Source: Procambarus clarkii
Lineage: Eukaryota > Arthropoda > Malacostraca > Decapoda > Cambaridae
DNA length: 64,000 nt
Assembly (NCBI RefSeq): GCF_040958095.1
Contig: NC_091165.1
Location: 30,669,445-30,733,444, forward strand
Direction: 5' to 3'
Below are positions 1 to 10,413 of this stretch, piece after piece. Every line of letters starts with the position of its first letter. The first letter of the stretch is position 1. Both the position numbers and the translations under genes were made by a program. The notes below the pieces were generated by a model. The model was not told the origin of the DNA, ran no database searches, and worked only from the letters and a program-made list of their open reading frames with translations.

Positions 1-160
<160 letters not shown>

Positions 161-195
161 CTCTCTCTCACCACCCACATATAACACTCACATAT

Positions 196-478
196 GTGTT
201 GTATGTGGATGCTGAAGTTCAGTTTCTTGTCTATGTATAGGTCAAGGAACTTTCCTCAATTTTTATTGCTAATGTTAACATTGTCTATCTGAAGTTGAAT
301 TTGGTTTGAGGATTTACTTCCAAATAAAATGTAGTCGGTCTTTATTATGTTTAGTGCGAGTTTGTTGCTTTACATCCATGAGTGGACTTTTTAACTTTGT
401 TATTTACATTATTATTTAGTGTGTTTGGGTTGGGGTCTGAATAGATGAAGGTAGTATCGTCAGCACTTATCTTTACAC
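196..478 (-). pseudogene. LINE-D reverse transcriptase fragment
   Basis: Read on the minus strand, one frame gives NKLALNIIKTDYILFGSKSS followed by a block ending in DKKLNFSIHIQH. The same block occurs at about 9400-9590 (minus) and in the long LINE at about 51000-51180 (plus), where it lies just downstream of the FADD motif. This is therefore the RT thumb region of the element called LINE-D here. The piece has stops, is truncated on both sides and cannot encode an enzyme. Confidence 0.75.
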
Positions 479-554
479 TTACTGAAAGTATCTAAGTATC
501 CACTGAAGTATCTTCACACTTGAGGTAAACTTTAGTAGATATTTTCTGGACCAT

Positions 555-945
555 TCCTTAAGTTTCGCAGGCCAACGAAGATGGAATTCACATGAGATGA
601 ATTATGTGACCATCACTAATAATGTTGTGTTTTCTCTGTCTAGCTTCAGACACGGTCATGTTACAATTGTGTCTTAGAGAGTTAAGCGTAATTAAGGATG
701 ATAGAAAATCTCTTACAGTTAATACATCAAGTTTGGAGACTTGAACACATTTTAGTGTAAAAAGCAAGGCAAATAGTTCTGTCTGATGGGTAGAGGCAAC
801 TGCTCTTGCAGCATCACCCGTGGGGCGATATAGGAAACCATCAGTGTATATGATTTGAGAGAGAATGATCTGTGGACAGAGCATCAATATATCTTAAGGT
901 ATTGGGTTTTGCCTCAAGACGAAGCATAATAAAGAACCCGAATAT
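555..945 (-). pseudogene. I-like LINE RNase H fragment
   Basis: An open minus-strand stretch (588-800) reads TELFALLFTLKCVQVSKLD and LSSLITLNSLRHNCN, closely matching the RNase H domain of the I-like LINE at 16387-16725. The match continues non-coding to about 945, including a shared CTCAAGACGAAGC block. RNase H domains of I-group LINEs remove the RNA template during target-primed reverse transcription. Only the middle of the domain is present; the SHVGL end is broken by a stop near 590. It is a dead fragment. Confidence 0.7.
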
Positions 946-2019
946 CTGGGGAAAAAATTACATTAAAAATTGTCCACGTGATACATATATGATCACGATT
1001 TAAACATTTTAGTCATATTAATTGAATATATATCATTAGGAAGTTTTGTTTTCTGGGTAAGTTGTCAGCTTATATGAACTAATAGCTAGTGTGGCTTGTA
1101 TATGGGTACATCCGGTCTCTTACCCTTGACCGTGGCGGTAACTTTATGGTCAGGAAGCCACAAATATTTAGTGGGGCTCGGTCAGTCAATATGATTCCTT
1201 TGACATCACTCAACTTATGTATTCTGTTCTCGTATTGACAATTTGAATGATATCAAGAATATTTTGAATTTTCTCTGGCATAGATGGTGCTGTAGTTCAT
1301 GACTTGTCCAATGGGTCAAGACTGGTCTCATTTGCACCTCAGATTGGTGGGAAGAAATTCTTGCTGCAAGAATGTGTGTACTCAGATCTAACTAGGGTAA
1401 CTAAAATACTTACTTCCTAAATAAATACTTTAATTACAAATATTTGAAAATATATGGCATGTTTCCGAATTTCTGATGATATAAAATATATTGTGGTTTA
1501 TAATTAAGTTCTTAATAGTGATCCTATCCTGCATCATAATTAACATACATATCTACTTTTGTTTTGTGTATTAAAATGACTACATTTTTATGTTAATTTC
1601 TTTTTGTAAATGATGATAAAGTTCAATAGATGTAAGTAATTAATTATCAAAGAAGGCACCAAGCCGGGAAGGCTATGTAGCACCATCAAATAAAGGTCTT
1701 ATTGAAACTTTATAAGAAAACGTTAAATCCTAAATATATCTTTATTCCCATACTTGAAATATTGTATACTTTGCTCTCTCCATCGTACTTCTGCACCTTC
1801 TGGCAAATGGTGCGGTGCGATATGTAGGTGGTGTTCATTACTAGGTGAGCTGGCAGGTGGTGTTCACTGCTAGATGAAGTGCTGTTCACCTAGCAGTAAT
1901 TATAGGTACCTGGGGCCAGATTCAGGAAGGTACTTATGAAGGTTTTTCTTCTTAGCTACGAATGTTTTCCTTCTTAGCGCCTTCGTGGCGGCTACGTCGG
2001 TATTCAGGTAGCTACACTA
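946..2019. other. AT-rich stretch, no gene; partial family-U repeat
   Basis: No coding potential seen. Positions 1490-1765 match, in interrupted form, the AT-rich repeat at 6996-7170 (shared block TTATAATTAAGTTCTTAA and a following CATAATTAACATAC). A short dispersed motif, AAGAAGGCACCAAGCCGGGA, sits at about 1651. The rest is unassigned. Confidence 0.5.
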
Positions 2020-2150
2020 ATTCTGTGGCGCGGGTTCGATCCCCGCACGAGGCAGAAACAAATGGGCAAAGTTTCTTTCACCCTGAATGCCCCTGTTACC
2101 TAGCAGTAAATAGGTACCTGGGAGTTAGTCAGTTGTCACGGGCTGCTTCC

Positions 2151-2152
<2 letters not shown>
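2020..2152 (+). mobile_element. SINE-1 fragment (tRNA-derived)
   Basis: Contains the internal Pol III B-box-like GGTTCGATCCC, then the family's conserved GTTTCTTTCACCC and AGGTACCTGGG blocks and CACGGGCTGCTTCC. These occur in the same order in the better copies at 21322-21584 and 59834-60074. The A-box end is diverged and the 3' part is missing, replaced by a GT tract. Non-coding retroposon, mobilised in trans by a LINE in known families. Confidence 0.8.

Positions 2153-2206
<54 letters not shown>
2153..2206. repeat. (GT)n microsatellite
   Basis: A pure GT tract of about 54 bp. On the minus strand it is the (AC)n tail immediately following the 3' terminus of the LINE fragment at 2207-2615, the same arrangement seen for the LINEs at 33-42 kb. 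Confidence 0.97.
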
Positions 2207-2209
<3 letters not shown>

Positions 2210-2615
2210 TACCTAAGTGTAATTACCTAAGTGTAGTTACAGGATGAGAGCTACGCTCGTGGTGTCCCGTCTTCCCAGCACTCTTTGTCATATAACGCTT
2301 TGAAACTACTGACGGTCTTGGCCTCCACCACCTTCTCACTTAACTTGTTCCAACCGTCTACCACTCTATTTGCGAAGGTGAATTTTCTTATATTTCTTCG
2401 GCATCTGTGTTTAGCTAGTTTAAATCTATGACCTCTTGTTCTTGAAGTGCCAGGTCTCAGGAAATCTTCCCTATCGATTTTATCAATTCCTGTTACTATT
2501 TTGTATGTAGTGATCATATCACCTCTTTTTCTTCTGTCTTCTAGTTTTGGCATGTTTAATGCTTCCAACCTCTCCTCGTAGCTCTTGCCCTTCAGTTCTG
2601 GGAGCCACTTCGTAG
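2207..2615 (-). pseudogene. L2/CR1-type LINE 3' end (RT C-terminus)
   Basis: Minus-strand frame 2600-2251 reads SYEERLEALNMPKLEDRRKR, GDMITTYKI and VVDGWNKLSEKVVEA, the conserved tail of L2/CR1 reverse transcriptases and a clear relative of the copies at 33.9 and 36.9 kb. After the stop comes a short 3' UTR that ends with two copies of ACTTAGGTAATTAC and then (AC)n. The element is 5' truncated at a second CA tract (2616-2641). It lacks the RT core and endonuclease, so it is inert. Confidence 0.85.
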
Positions 2616-2745
2616 CATGTGTGTGTGTGTGTGTGTGTGTGGTGTGGGAAAAAAAAGTAGTTAGTAAACAGTTGATTGACAGTTGAGAGGCGGGCCGAAA
2701 GAGCAAAGCTCAACCCCCGCAAACACAACTAGGTGAATACTAAGT
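2616..2745 (+). mobile_element. GT tract plus LINE-A type 3' UTR fragment
   Basis: After a short GT run, plus-strand sequence 2660-2745 matches the 3' UTR of the A-type LINEs at 34250-34330 (shared CAGTTGATTGACAGTTGAGA and CTCAACCCCCGCAA). It ends in AACTAGGTGAATACT in place of their AATTAGGTGAGTAC. It stands head to head with the minus-strand LINE at 2207-2615. Confidence 0.7.
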
Positions 2746-3574
2746 GGAAAAACCTTCGTAAGTTCATTCTGGGATCTAAGTGTGGTTTCAACCACTCGTA
2801 GCTTTACGTAAACTGGATATAACTCCTTTTTTCTCTACTACATACTACATAACGATTTTAAGATTTTGGAACATAAAGAAAAGATTATAAAAATTGAATC
2901 TAGTGAAGAGGAGTCCTTCGTGTTAGTTATATATGCATTCTCTGCTTGAAACTTAAAGTAAATATGTCTTTTATGATAGTAGAATTAGTTTTATAATAGC
3001 AAGATATTATACCCGTAGTTATTAAGTAAATGAACACTGGTGAACATGAAATATGAGAGAAGGTGATGAGCCCTGCCTGATGGGATCATTTACTATCACC
3101 AAATGCCCCTGTTCACCTAGTAGTAAGGGTGTACCTTAGCTATATATACCCATTTCTAATTTATTTAGTTTGGTTTTATTTGTAAATTAAATCTGGGTGA
3201 GACAAAATAAAAATATGCTGCACAAATGATGTTAGGTAAGGAGAAGGGTAAAAATGTCACAAACTTTATTCATTGAATACTTAAAGCTATAATTATGACT
3301 ATATAGACTATTAAAAAAGAGAGAGGGAAGTAGGGGTCCAAGACCTCTTCCTGTTATACAATTTGGGTGTGGAACAAGTAATTATCAAAAGAAGGCACCA
3401 TGCCGGGAAGGCTATGTAGCAGTAAGGCAGTGAGGTGAGGCAGCTACTTATTTGAGAAATGCTTATTTTATTTACCTTATAAGCTGAGGCAACTTATTTT
3501 ATTTGAGGAATACTCAGCTGATTCCTCTACATTTAGCATGGAACAAATTTGTGTCCAAGACCTCTTCCTGTTAC
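2746..3574. other. No gene seen; short repeat traces
   Basis: AT-rich. A 50-bp trace of the SINE-1 body (AAATGCCCCTGTTCACCTAG) lies near 3100, and a copy of the short dispersed motif (GAAGGCACCATGCCGGGAAG) near 3393. Nothing else recognised. Confidence 0.5.
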
Positions 3575-4050
3575 TCAATTTGGCTGTGTGTAACCAAACT
3601 AGAAGTGCTCTACAAATCAAGGGACCCAGAATGTGGAATGACCTCCCGAATCATGTCAAAGGCTGTACCTCTCGCAACCAGTTTAAGAGTTAAACCAAGT
3701 ACTGCCTAATTAACTCCATGTAACCTAACTTACCTCCTAAATGTCAACCCATGTCTAGCTAATTTTTAAACAATGCTGTTCACCAACATGTGCAATTGCT
3801 GATTTATGCTATGTTAACCCCCCCTTTTTGTATTTTTTATTCCTTCTTTCAACACAATTTATACCTAATCCCGATTACTATTAAGTTTTAGTCTAAGTGT
3901 TTTTTCCCCCCACACCTTGCCTGAAATGCTATGAGTATTAGTGGCTTTAGGTATTGTATGTACTAGCTCTGTCTATAAATCCAACATTATGTTTGTAAAT
4001 CAACTGTATGTACTTTTCCTGAATAAAATGTATTTATTATTTATTTTTTA
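3575..4050 (+). pseudogene. LINE 3' end related to LINE-D
   Basis: The plus strand encodes IKGPRMWNDLPNHVKGC, which aligns with IKGPSLWNSLPNELKSC at the C-terminus of LINE-D ORF2 (about 51610-51680). It stops shortly afterwards and runs into an AT-rich 3' UTR ending near an AATAAAATG motif at about 4021. Only the last 50 codons are present. It is a 5'-truncated, dead copy of a related subfamily. Confidence 0.6.
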
Positions 4051-4055
4051 ATCAG

Positions 4056-4096
4056 TAAGTATTAAAAGAAGGCACCAAGCTGGGAAGGCTATGTAG
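4056..4096 (+). repeat. Short dispersed motif (representative copy)
   Basis: AAAAGAAGGCACCAAGCTGG followed by GAAGGCTATGTAGCACCA. Near-identical 35-45 bp copies occur at about 1650, 3387 and 24138, each in otherwise unassigned AT-rich DNA. Function unknown; probably the conserved core of a larger decayed repeat. Confidence 0.6.
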
Positions 4097-5079
4097 CACC
4101 ATTGTGTGTAACAATAAACCAATTTTTTTTTTAACAAATAATGCACCTGTATGGGAAAACAAATCCTGTCAGCTGTAAAAATATTGATGCAGTTATTTAA
4201 ATGAAAAATATAATGAAAGAAATATTACTGGTTTATTTTTATCCTATCTTTTTGTACTGTACAGTATATCCAAGGAAGTGAAAAATTGAGACATAATGCA
4301 CAATTTAATGAATGATTAGCATGGATTAGCAGTTCAAAAGAAATATGACTATTACATATCAACATGAGATCTTAATGATCCATGGTTAACATGATTTAAT
4401 AAGGATAATACAGTACTGTACTTGTAATAATACAAACTAAAATTTAAAATCTTTATTACTGATTTTTGTTATTAAGAAGATTAGGTATACACACCAATGT
4501 GCTGCTACCCTATTCTATATGGAATATTACACAGTGTAGATAAAAAACTAGCTATAAGTTTATCTAATACTCCCATCTCACAGGATGGTTAGACATACAT
4601 GGAATCAATTTAGAAAATACCAGCCTCAATACAAAAAACAAATCAACTCTGACTAAACAACTCTTCACGATTTTCACAAGAGGTAAGCACTGAATCATGG
4701 AAACATTATATTATAATTACTCTTATCAGTTTCTACAAGACTCCTCTCAAACAATGTATTTTTTAACATGTTTAGGTATACACAGCAATGTGCTGCTTCC
4801 CTATTCTGTATGAAGGACCACACTGTGTAGATCAAAAACCAGCTACAAGCTCACCCAACATCCTCACCTCACAGGATGGCCAGTCATACATGGAATTAGG
4901 AGAGAACAAAATACTTATTGCTGATCTATTAGTCTCCACTGGCAAAATCTGGGTGCAGCACAAGTATATCTTCCAATATTCCTGAGTGTATGAAGTAATT
5001 ACAGAGCTCAAAATACCTCATACCATTTGGTATGAAGTCACTGATAACAGGGCAATCACAGATATAGTGTTGGAGAGTA
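4097..5079. other. No gene seen
   Basis: AT-rich. The block around 4486-4600 (GGTATACAC, GTGCTGCTACCCTATTCTATA) recurs diverged at 4774-4870, so part of this stretch is an old imperfect direct duplication about 285 bp apart. No domain recognised. Confidence 0.45.
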
Positions 5080-5256
5080 TGTTCTCTCAAGTAGGACTGA
5101 AAACAAATGTTTTTTCCACCAAGAGGGTTATAAACCCATGGAACCGCCTACCCGCTGAAGCCGTAAATGCCAAATTCCAGCTAAAAAATATCATTAAGAC
5201 AATTGGCGAGCCCTTTAACAAGCCGCCGGCTTTCTGTCCTCTTCGAGGCCACTAGA
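5080..5256 (+). pseudogene. LINE RT C-terminal trace
   Basis: The frame ending at 5255 contains RVINPWNRLPAEAVNAKFQL, matching the 'W N x L P x x V V x A' signature near the C-terminus of CR1/L2-type LINE proteins. Upstream codons give no further recognisable match, so only about 50 codons are of LINE origin. The assignment rests on this one motif. Confidence 0.5.
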
Positions 5257-5377
5257 TAGTTAGTGGCCCTTGGGTAAATTCAGTAAATATATACAATAAT
5301 TGTCAGCGCATCTTCCGAGCAACAAGGACACCTACACAGTATCTCTTAGAATTACGTAGGTAAACAACAAATGTAAC

Positions 5378-5380
<3 letters not shown>

Positions 5381-5432
<52 letters not shown>

Positions 5433-5703
5433 AGATATATACAAGAGTTGTTACATTCTTGTACAGCCACTAGTACGCGTAGCGTTTCGGGCAAGTCCTT
5501 AATCCTATGGTCCCTGGAATACGATCCCCTGCCGCGAAGAATCGTTTTTTCATCCAAGTACACATTTTACTGTTGCGTTAAACAGAGGCTACAGTTAAGG
5601 AATTGCGCCCAGTAAATCCTCCCCGGCCAGGATACGAACCCATGACATAGCGCTCGCGGAACGCCAGGCGAGTGTCTTACCACTACACCACGGAGACTGT
5701 AAA
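5381..5703 (-). mobile_element. SINE-2, tRNA head and poly(A) tail
   Basis: On the minus strand the element begins with a tRNA-like head: A-box-like TGGTGTAGTGG, then a B-box-like GGTTCGTATCC about 50 nt on. It continues through a body with CCCGAAACGCTACGCGTACT and ends in a poly(A) tail (about 50 T on the plus strand, 5381-5431). This is the standard plan of a Pol III-transcribed SINE. It is the most complete of three copies here (others at 6104-6366 and 9264-9390). Not a functional tRNA gene: no cloverleaf 3' half or acceptor closure was found. Confidence 0.88.
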
Positions 5704-6103
5704 CTGAGACTGTGATTTGTTTACTACAATGTCGGTGCTGCATGTAGATGTTGAAAAAAACAGTTTTACTTCGAAATATACTAATTTTATAAAAAAAATC
5801 GACGTAAATAGGAGGCAGTAGAGCTCCGATAAGCCAGCGCTAAATCTTCAATATGAAGAATGTTGCTGCTCTCTGATTGGCCAAACGAAACACAGTAGTG
5901 ACCTCTATCGGCACGCAGGTGAACCAACAAATATCTTCCTAAGTGGACGTACGTGAATTGCACCTAAGCATCTTCTTAGGGCACACTTAGGAACCTTCGT
6001 AGCAAACCTATTTACGAAGAAATACACGGAGCTTCCTGAATCTAGGTCCTGGGAGCTAGTTAATTGTTGTAGGCATGTATATCCTGAGACACTATATATA
6101 TAT
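5704..6103. other. No gene seen
   Basis: Unique-looking sequence between two SINE-2 copies, ending in a short TA tract where the second copy starts. No motif recognised. Confidence 0.4.
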
Positions 6104-6366
6104 ATTTTTTTTTTTGAGATATATACAAGAGTTGTTACATTCTTGTACAGCCACTAGTACGCGTAGCGTTTCGGGCAAGTGGAATACGATCCCCTGCCAC
6201 GAAGAATCGTTTTTTCATCCAAGTACACATTTTACTGTTGCGTTAAACAGAGGCTACAGTTAAGGAATTGCGCCCAGTAAATCCTCCCCGGCCAGGATAC
6301 GAACCCATGACATAGCGCTCGCGGAACGCCAGGCGAGTGTCTTACCACTACACCACGGAGACTGTG
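6104..6366 (-). mobile_element. SINE-2, second copy
   Basis: Nearly identical to 5431-5700, including both Pol III boxes, but it lacks about 20 bp between the GGGCAAGT and GGAATACGATCC blocks and has a shorter poly(A) tail. The two copies lie 400 bp apart in the same orientation; the different tails and the internal deletion suggest separate insertions rather than one duplication. Confidence 0.88.
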
Positions 6367-6995
6367 ATGTTCACAACCGAACAATGTATAATCATTTCAT
6401 GATATACAGCACATTGAGAAAGAATGAAGGTTAGATCCGAAAATTTGTTTTTTAATATGTTTACACATTTATTGGGTCTTTCCTTCACCTTCATTCAAGC
6501 ACAAGGGTGTTACAGTAAGTTTCCATTATTATTTTTAAATTTGTATTATTATTATTATTATTATTAACAGGAGTGGGGGGGGGGGGGGGAATAATGGTTC
6601 ACATGTCCAAATTCCAATGCCCCCTACCAAGGGCTGAGGCTGCAGAGGTGCACAATAAACCATGCACCTCTGGCGGCAGTTTGTCGAAGGCGGAAGTGTA
6701 GCCTAGGCAGTTTGTTATAATAATTAGTGATGGCTCTTATTTTGATTATGGGTCCGTAAGCCAGTTAAGTCTTTACTCTTAATTTATATTAAAATGCTGG
6801 TAAAATACACTTCTTGATGATGAGTATGAAGTACAAATTAACTCATTGTGTACTCTATACTCACAAGATGAGTATAGGGAACACAATGAACTACCACTCA
6901 TATGATAGGTATGGGTTGCACAAGAAACTATCGCACAGAGGATGAGTATGGAGAGCAAAGTAAACAAAGATTTACACAATTATTATAATTATAAT
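6367..6995. other. No gene seen; (ATT)n and poly(G)
   Basis: Holds a short (ATT)n run at about 6543-6566 and a G run of 15 or more near 6576. Around 6820-6960 GATGAGTATG-like blocks recur three times as a very diverged tandem. The small open frame here (6779-6979 minus) has no recognisable content. Confidence 0.45.
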
Positions 6996-7930
6996 ATTAT
7001 AGTTTATAATTAAGTTCTTAAGAGAGATCCTGCGTCATAATTAACATACGTCAACCTTTACCTCAACATTTTATAAGTTATTTTCTGTCTGTATACGATG
7101 ATGATCATATACAATTAAGGTAGCATTGCAACTATATAGGAAATTGTTAAACCCAAAATATATCTTGGTTCTTATACTTGAGATATTGTTACAATAAACG
7201 TTTAAAAACAAGGTTTATATCTGTATTTAAAATACAAAACATTTACGTTTATCAACGCATCTCTCTGAATTACAAAATTTTTCGGAATTGCGAAGCCTGT
7301 ATTGCCCGCCTAGTAGGACACTGATGCATTGGAAGTTTTCATGTATCCAGACACCGGCGATGGTGTGGTATTGGCTATTTATTTAACCATATCTTGGCTT
7401 TCATTTAAGATATATTTTCCTTGAAATGTAGTCACATTTTTATCTACATCTGTGTTTATGCTGACATATAGACCTTTAATGTTACTTTGCATATATGTAA
7501 ATGAATTACACAATTGATTGGCTTGTTTCCAGGTCTTCACACTCCCTGAGCGAGCCATCACGTAACTATAAAAAGGCATATATCTTCACTTTCACTTCAG
7601 TTATATTTATCCTAAAGTATTAACATGCAGCTTATATTTCTATCTTTATTATGACATTTTATTATTATTTCTATCGTTTATTGCAATATCTAAATTAAAT
7701 TAACATTGATCTTCGAAAGGTCATAGTTCCCATCGATAGGGAGAGCGTCGGCCAAGAAACCTTGTTTAAAATATGAATATCTTTTATCTCTAATAAGATA
7801 TAATCTCTGTGATGGATTCACAAGAATTATTTTATCTCTGCCTTTCTGATAACATATTCAAATATAAGTTTTATTTGTGAATCTCTATTAATTAAGCAAT
7901 ATATCAGAGAGCGTGTAGGGGTCGGTGTTC
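6996..7930 (+). repeat. Family-U dispersed repeat
   Basis: This AT-rich stretch recurs in inverted orientation at 23525-24080 and in pieces at 1490-1765, 9668-9847 and 15284-15600. Shared landmarks are CATAATTAACATAC, a GATGATGATCATAT region, AGACACCGGCGATGG with TTTTCATGT, and the terminal AGAGCGTGTAGGG. No protein domain is visible in any copy. It could be an LTR or a non-autonomous transposon; no terminal repeat or target duplication was found to decide. Confidence 0.6.
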
Positions 7931-8649
7931 TATGAACGAAAAGGACATGAGTAGTTTAAGTAGCGAACGCATACCAACAAATAACGTTAGTATCTATATA
8001 ACAAAATTATTGTCCTGTGGAGTTGATTTAACTTCCAGACACATTTTTTAAATAAATATTAAATGTTTTGTGGCTATTTATGAAATATATTATTACAAAT
8101 TACCATTCTATTTCTTAATATCATTAATTAAATTTGCAACAATTTGAGCAAAGAAGTGCGACTCCTGGATCACTGTGTACAGGAGGCTCATATGGCAGCA
8201 AACACTCTCCAGGCGACCATATACCTTGGATAAGTTGCTACACAATTTTGTCACATGGACCATCGAGTTCCTATGGCGACACCTGCTACATATTTACTTC
8301 TAATTTCGATATGAAATTACATTTTTTCAGAGTAAAAATAGGTTTGATCATGTTCTACATGCAGCATCAACATTACAGTAAGTAAATATACCATATTTCT
8401 TTATTACTTACGTAATGCAACGAGGATTTGGGTACATTTGGGTAATTCTTCGGACCCGGTAAATATTAGCAAAATTTATAAAATGATAATAGTTACACAG
8501 CAAGAAAAAAAGATGAGAGAAATTTGTAGGTATATTAAAGCACATAGGTAGCTCAGATTGTTGCAATGACAGCTTGAATGGTAGTTTAACAAAACTTAGT
8601 AAGCACAATACAGCATATGGCTAGTGCATAAAAGAAGACAGCAGTGAAC
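7931..8649. other. No gene seen
   Basis: AT-rich. A small plus-strand open frame (8134-8385) and a minus one (8408-8608) have no recognisable domain. The right part may be 3' UTR of the adjoining LINE-D fragment. Confidence 0.4.
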
Positions 8650-9667
8650 ACAATGATAAAGTTGTTTGGATTAAGTACATAAAGATTGGGTAACACTAGA
8701 TACAGAGCAAATTTAAAGCTCAGTGTAGGAAACTACGAAGACTAAATTAGGTACTTTTTGGTTTTGTTTTTGAATGAGGCAAAAGTTTTACAGTTTTTCA
8801 ATTCACTAGGGAATGAGTTCCATAGACTAGGTCCCTTAATTTGCATAGTGTTTACACAGATTAAGTTTGACCCTGGGGATATCAAAGAGATATTTATTTC
8901 TGGTGTGGTGATAATGGGTCCTATTACATCTGTCCAAGGAGAGTTTCAGAGCATGGTTTGCATTTAAGAACAGGGTTTTGTAAATGTAGTTGACACAAGA
9001 GAATGTGTGGAGGGAGTTAATATTTAACATGTTTAGGGAGTTAAACAAGGGGGCTGAGTGTTGTCTGAAAGCAGAGTTTGTTATTATTCTGATAGCAGAT
9101 TTTTGCTGGGTGATGATGGGCTTGAGGTGGTTTGCAGTGGTAGACCCCCATGCACAGATTCCATAATTAAGATTGGAATAGATTAGTGCATAATATAGTG
9201 AGAGGAGAGCAGAGTTAGGAACATAATATCTTTTTTTGGAGAGTATACAACTGTTTTAGATACTTTTTTTTTTTTTTTTTTTTTTTTTTTGAGATATATA
9301 CAAGAGTTGTTACATTCTTGTACAGCCACTAGTACGCGTAGCGTTTCGGGCAGGTCTCTGGAATACGATCCCCTGCCGCGAAGAATCGTTTAATAGTTTT
9401 GTGTTGAATGTGGGTGCTGAAGTTGAGTCTCTTGTCTAGGAATAGGCCAAGAAACTTTCCATAATTTTTATTACTAATGTTAATGTTGTCTATCTGTAGC
9501 TGAATTGCATTCGATGATTTGCTTCCAAATAAGATGTAGTAAGTCTTTTCTATGTTTAGTGTTAGTTTGTTAGTTGACATCCATAAGTGAACTTATTTTA
9601 ATTCATTCTTCACAACATTATTTAGTGTATGTGGGTTGGGGTCTGAATAGATGAGGGCAGTATCATC
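8650..9667 (-). pseudogene. LINE-D 3' fragment interrupted by SINE-2
   Basis: The minus strand carries MSTNKLTLNIEKTYYILFGS (from 9580), the RT thumb, then after a SINE insertion (9264-9390) the C-terminal region with DIPRVKLNLCKH near 8850 and the stop near 8750. The order and sequence follow 51000-51730 of the long LINE-D copy. Frameshifts are numerous. The 3' UTR part (GGTAGCAAT-like and TAGATACAG blocks) extends to about 8660. The endonuclease and the catalytic RT motifs are missing. It is an old 5'-truncated insertion. Confidence 0.8.
9264..9390 (-). mobile_element. SINE-2, 5'-truncated copy
   Basis: Poly(T) from 9264 followed by the 3' body of SINE-2 (ACTAGTACGCGTAGCGTTTC); the tRNA head is absent. 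It sits inside the LINE-D fragment, between sequences matching 51190 and 51160 of the intact copy, so it is a nested insertion younger than that LINE. Confidence 0.85.
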
Positions 9668-9847
9668 AACTCTCTCAGAACCATATTTATTTCACGTAAA
9701 TATGTAAAAATCGTAAACGTTTTCTATGCTTCAAGAGAGATAGGAATATAAGGTTCATTTTAAACACTTTACCCATATTTATAATTAAAGTTCTAATGAA
9801 GATTCATGTGTTTTAATAATCGTCGAGCTCCGAACTCCGCACAGACT
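9668..9847 (+). repeat. Family-U related fragment
   Basis: CTCTCAGAACCATATTTATT and TTCACGTAAAT match the block at 15284-15440 in the same orientation at clearly reduced identity. The two copies flank the duplicated LTR/ORF1 region on either side. Confidence 0.5.
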
Positions 9848-10045
9848 TGTAACAGTTCTATTGTTACGTAAAGTACGGTGACAATAAACACAAACACTAA
9901 GAGAATATATATATTTGGTCGAGTATACAGAAGTATGCAGGTGATACCTTGGCGAGCAATGGTGTGAGTTGAGCGCACTGAGAGTTGGTACAGTATCTCG
10001 CAAGAGTCTGTTCTACACCACACTTGAAAGTAGACTGGTTATTAC
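9848..10045 (-). repeat. Gypsy-C LTR end, left copy
   Basis: Begins TGTAACAGTTCTATTGTTAC and is nearly identical to 13040-13240. The right copy directly abuts a primer-binding-site-like sequence, which identifies this block as the U5 end of a minus-strand LTR. The left copy would be the downstream (3') LTR of the same or a sister element. It contains a short TA run and ends at a GTTATTACTCG junction. Confidence 0.6.
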
Positions 10046-10413
10046 TCGATTGATTGATTGATGAAGATTAAGCCACCCAAAAGGTGGCACGAGCATGAAT
10101 AGCCCGTAAGTGGTGGCCCTTTTGAGCCATTACCAGTATCAAGAGCTGATACTGGAGATCTGTGGAGGTGTGACTGCACCCTGCGTGACGGGAGATGTCT
10201 CCCGTGTGTTATTACTCTGTTGTTGTTGTTTAAGATTCGCTACTCAGAACAATAAGTTCCAGTAGCACGGGCAATGGTGAGTCCGTAAGCGGAGGCTCTT
10301 TGGAGCCATTATCTACATCATTGGCTGATACTAGAGATCTGGAGATGGATGGGGGTCTTCATGATGGTTTTCAGCCTGGAGGGCTGGCTATACCAGTTAT
10401 GGAGCTGTTGGGA
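10046..10413 (-). mobile_element. LINE 3'-type repeats between LTR end and ORF1
   Basis: Contains two copies of a block with AAGGTGGCACGAGCATGAAT or its relative, CCCGTAAGTGG and TTTGAGCCATTA. The same block is present at 13370-13470. It looks like the 3' UTR region of the ORF1-bearing element. The left version has an extra ~190 bp insertion relative to the right. Confidence 0.5.

Noticed and set aside
7110-7125. 28S rDNA-like TTAAGGTAGC as an R2 target site
   Set aside because: Only ten bases match and the flanks are AT-rich repeat, not rDNA; 11 kb from the R2-clade element.
7379-7579. Small minus-strand protein of 66 codons
   Set aside because: It lies within the family-U repeat, has no domain, and the frame is not kept in the other copies.
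8134-8385. Possible exon of a host gene
   Set aside because: A Ser/Gly-rich 83-codon frame with no recognisable motif and no clear splice sites; not supportable.
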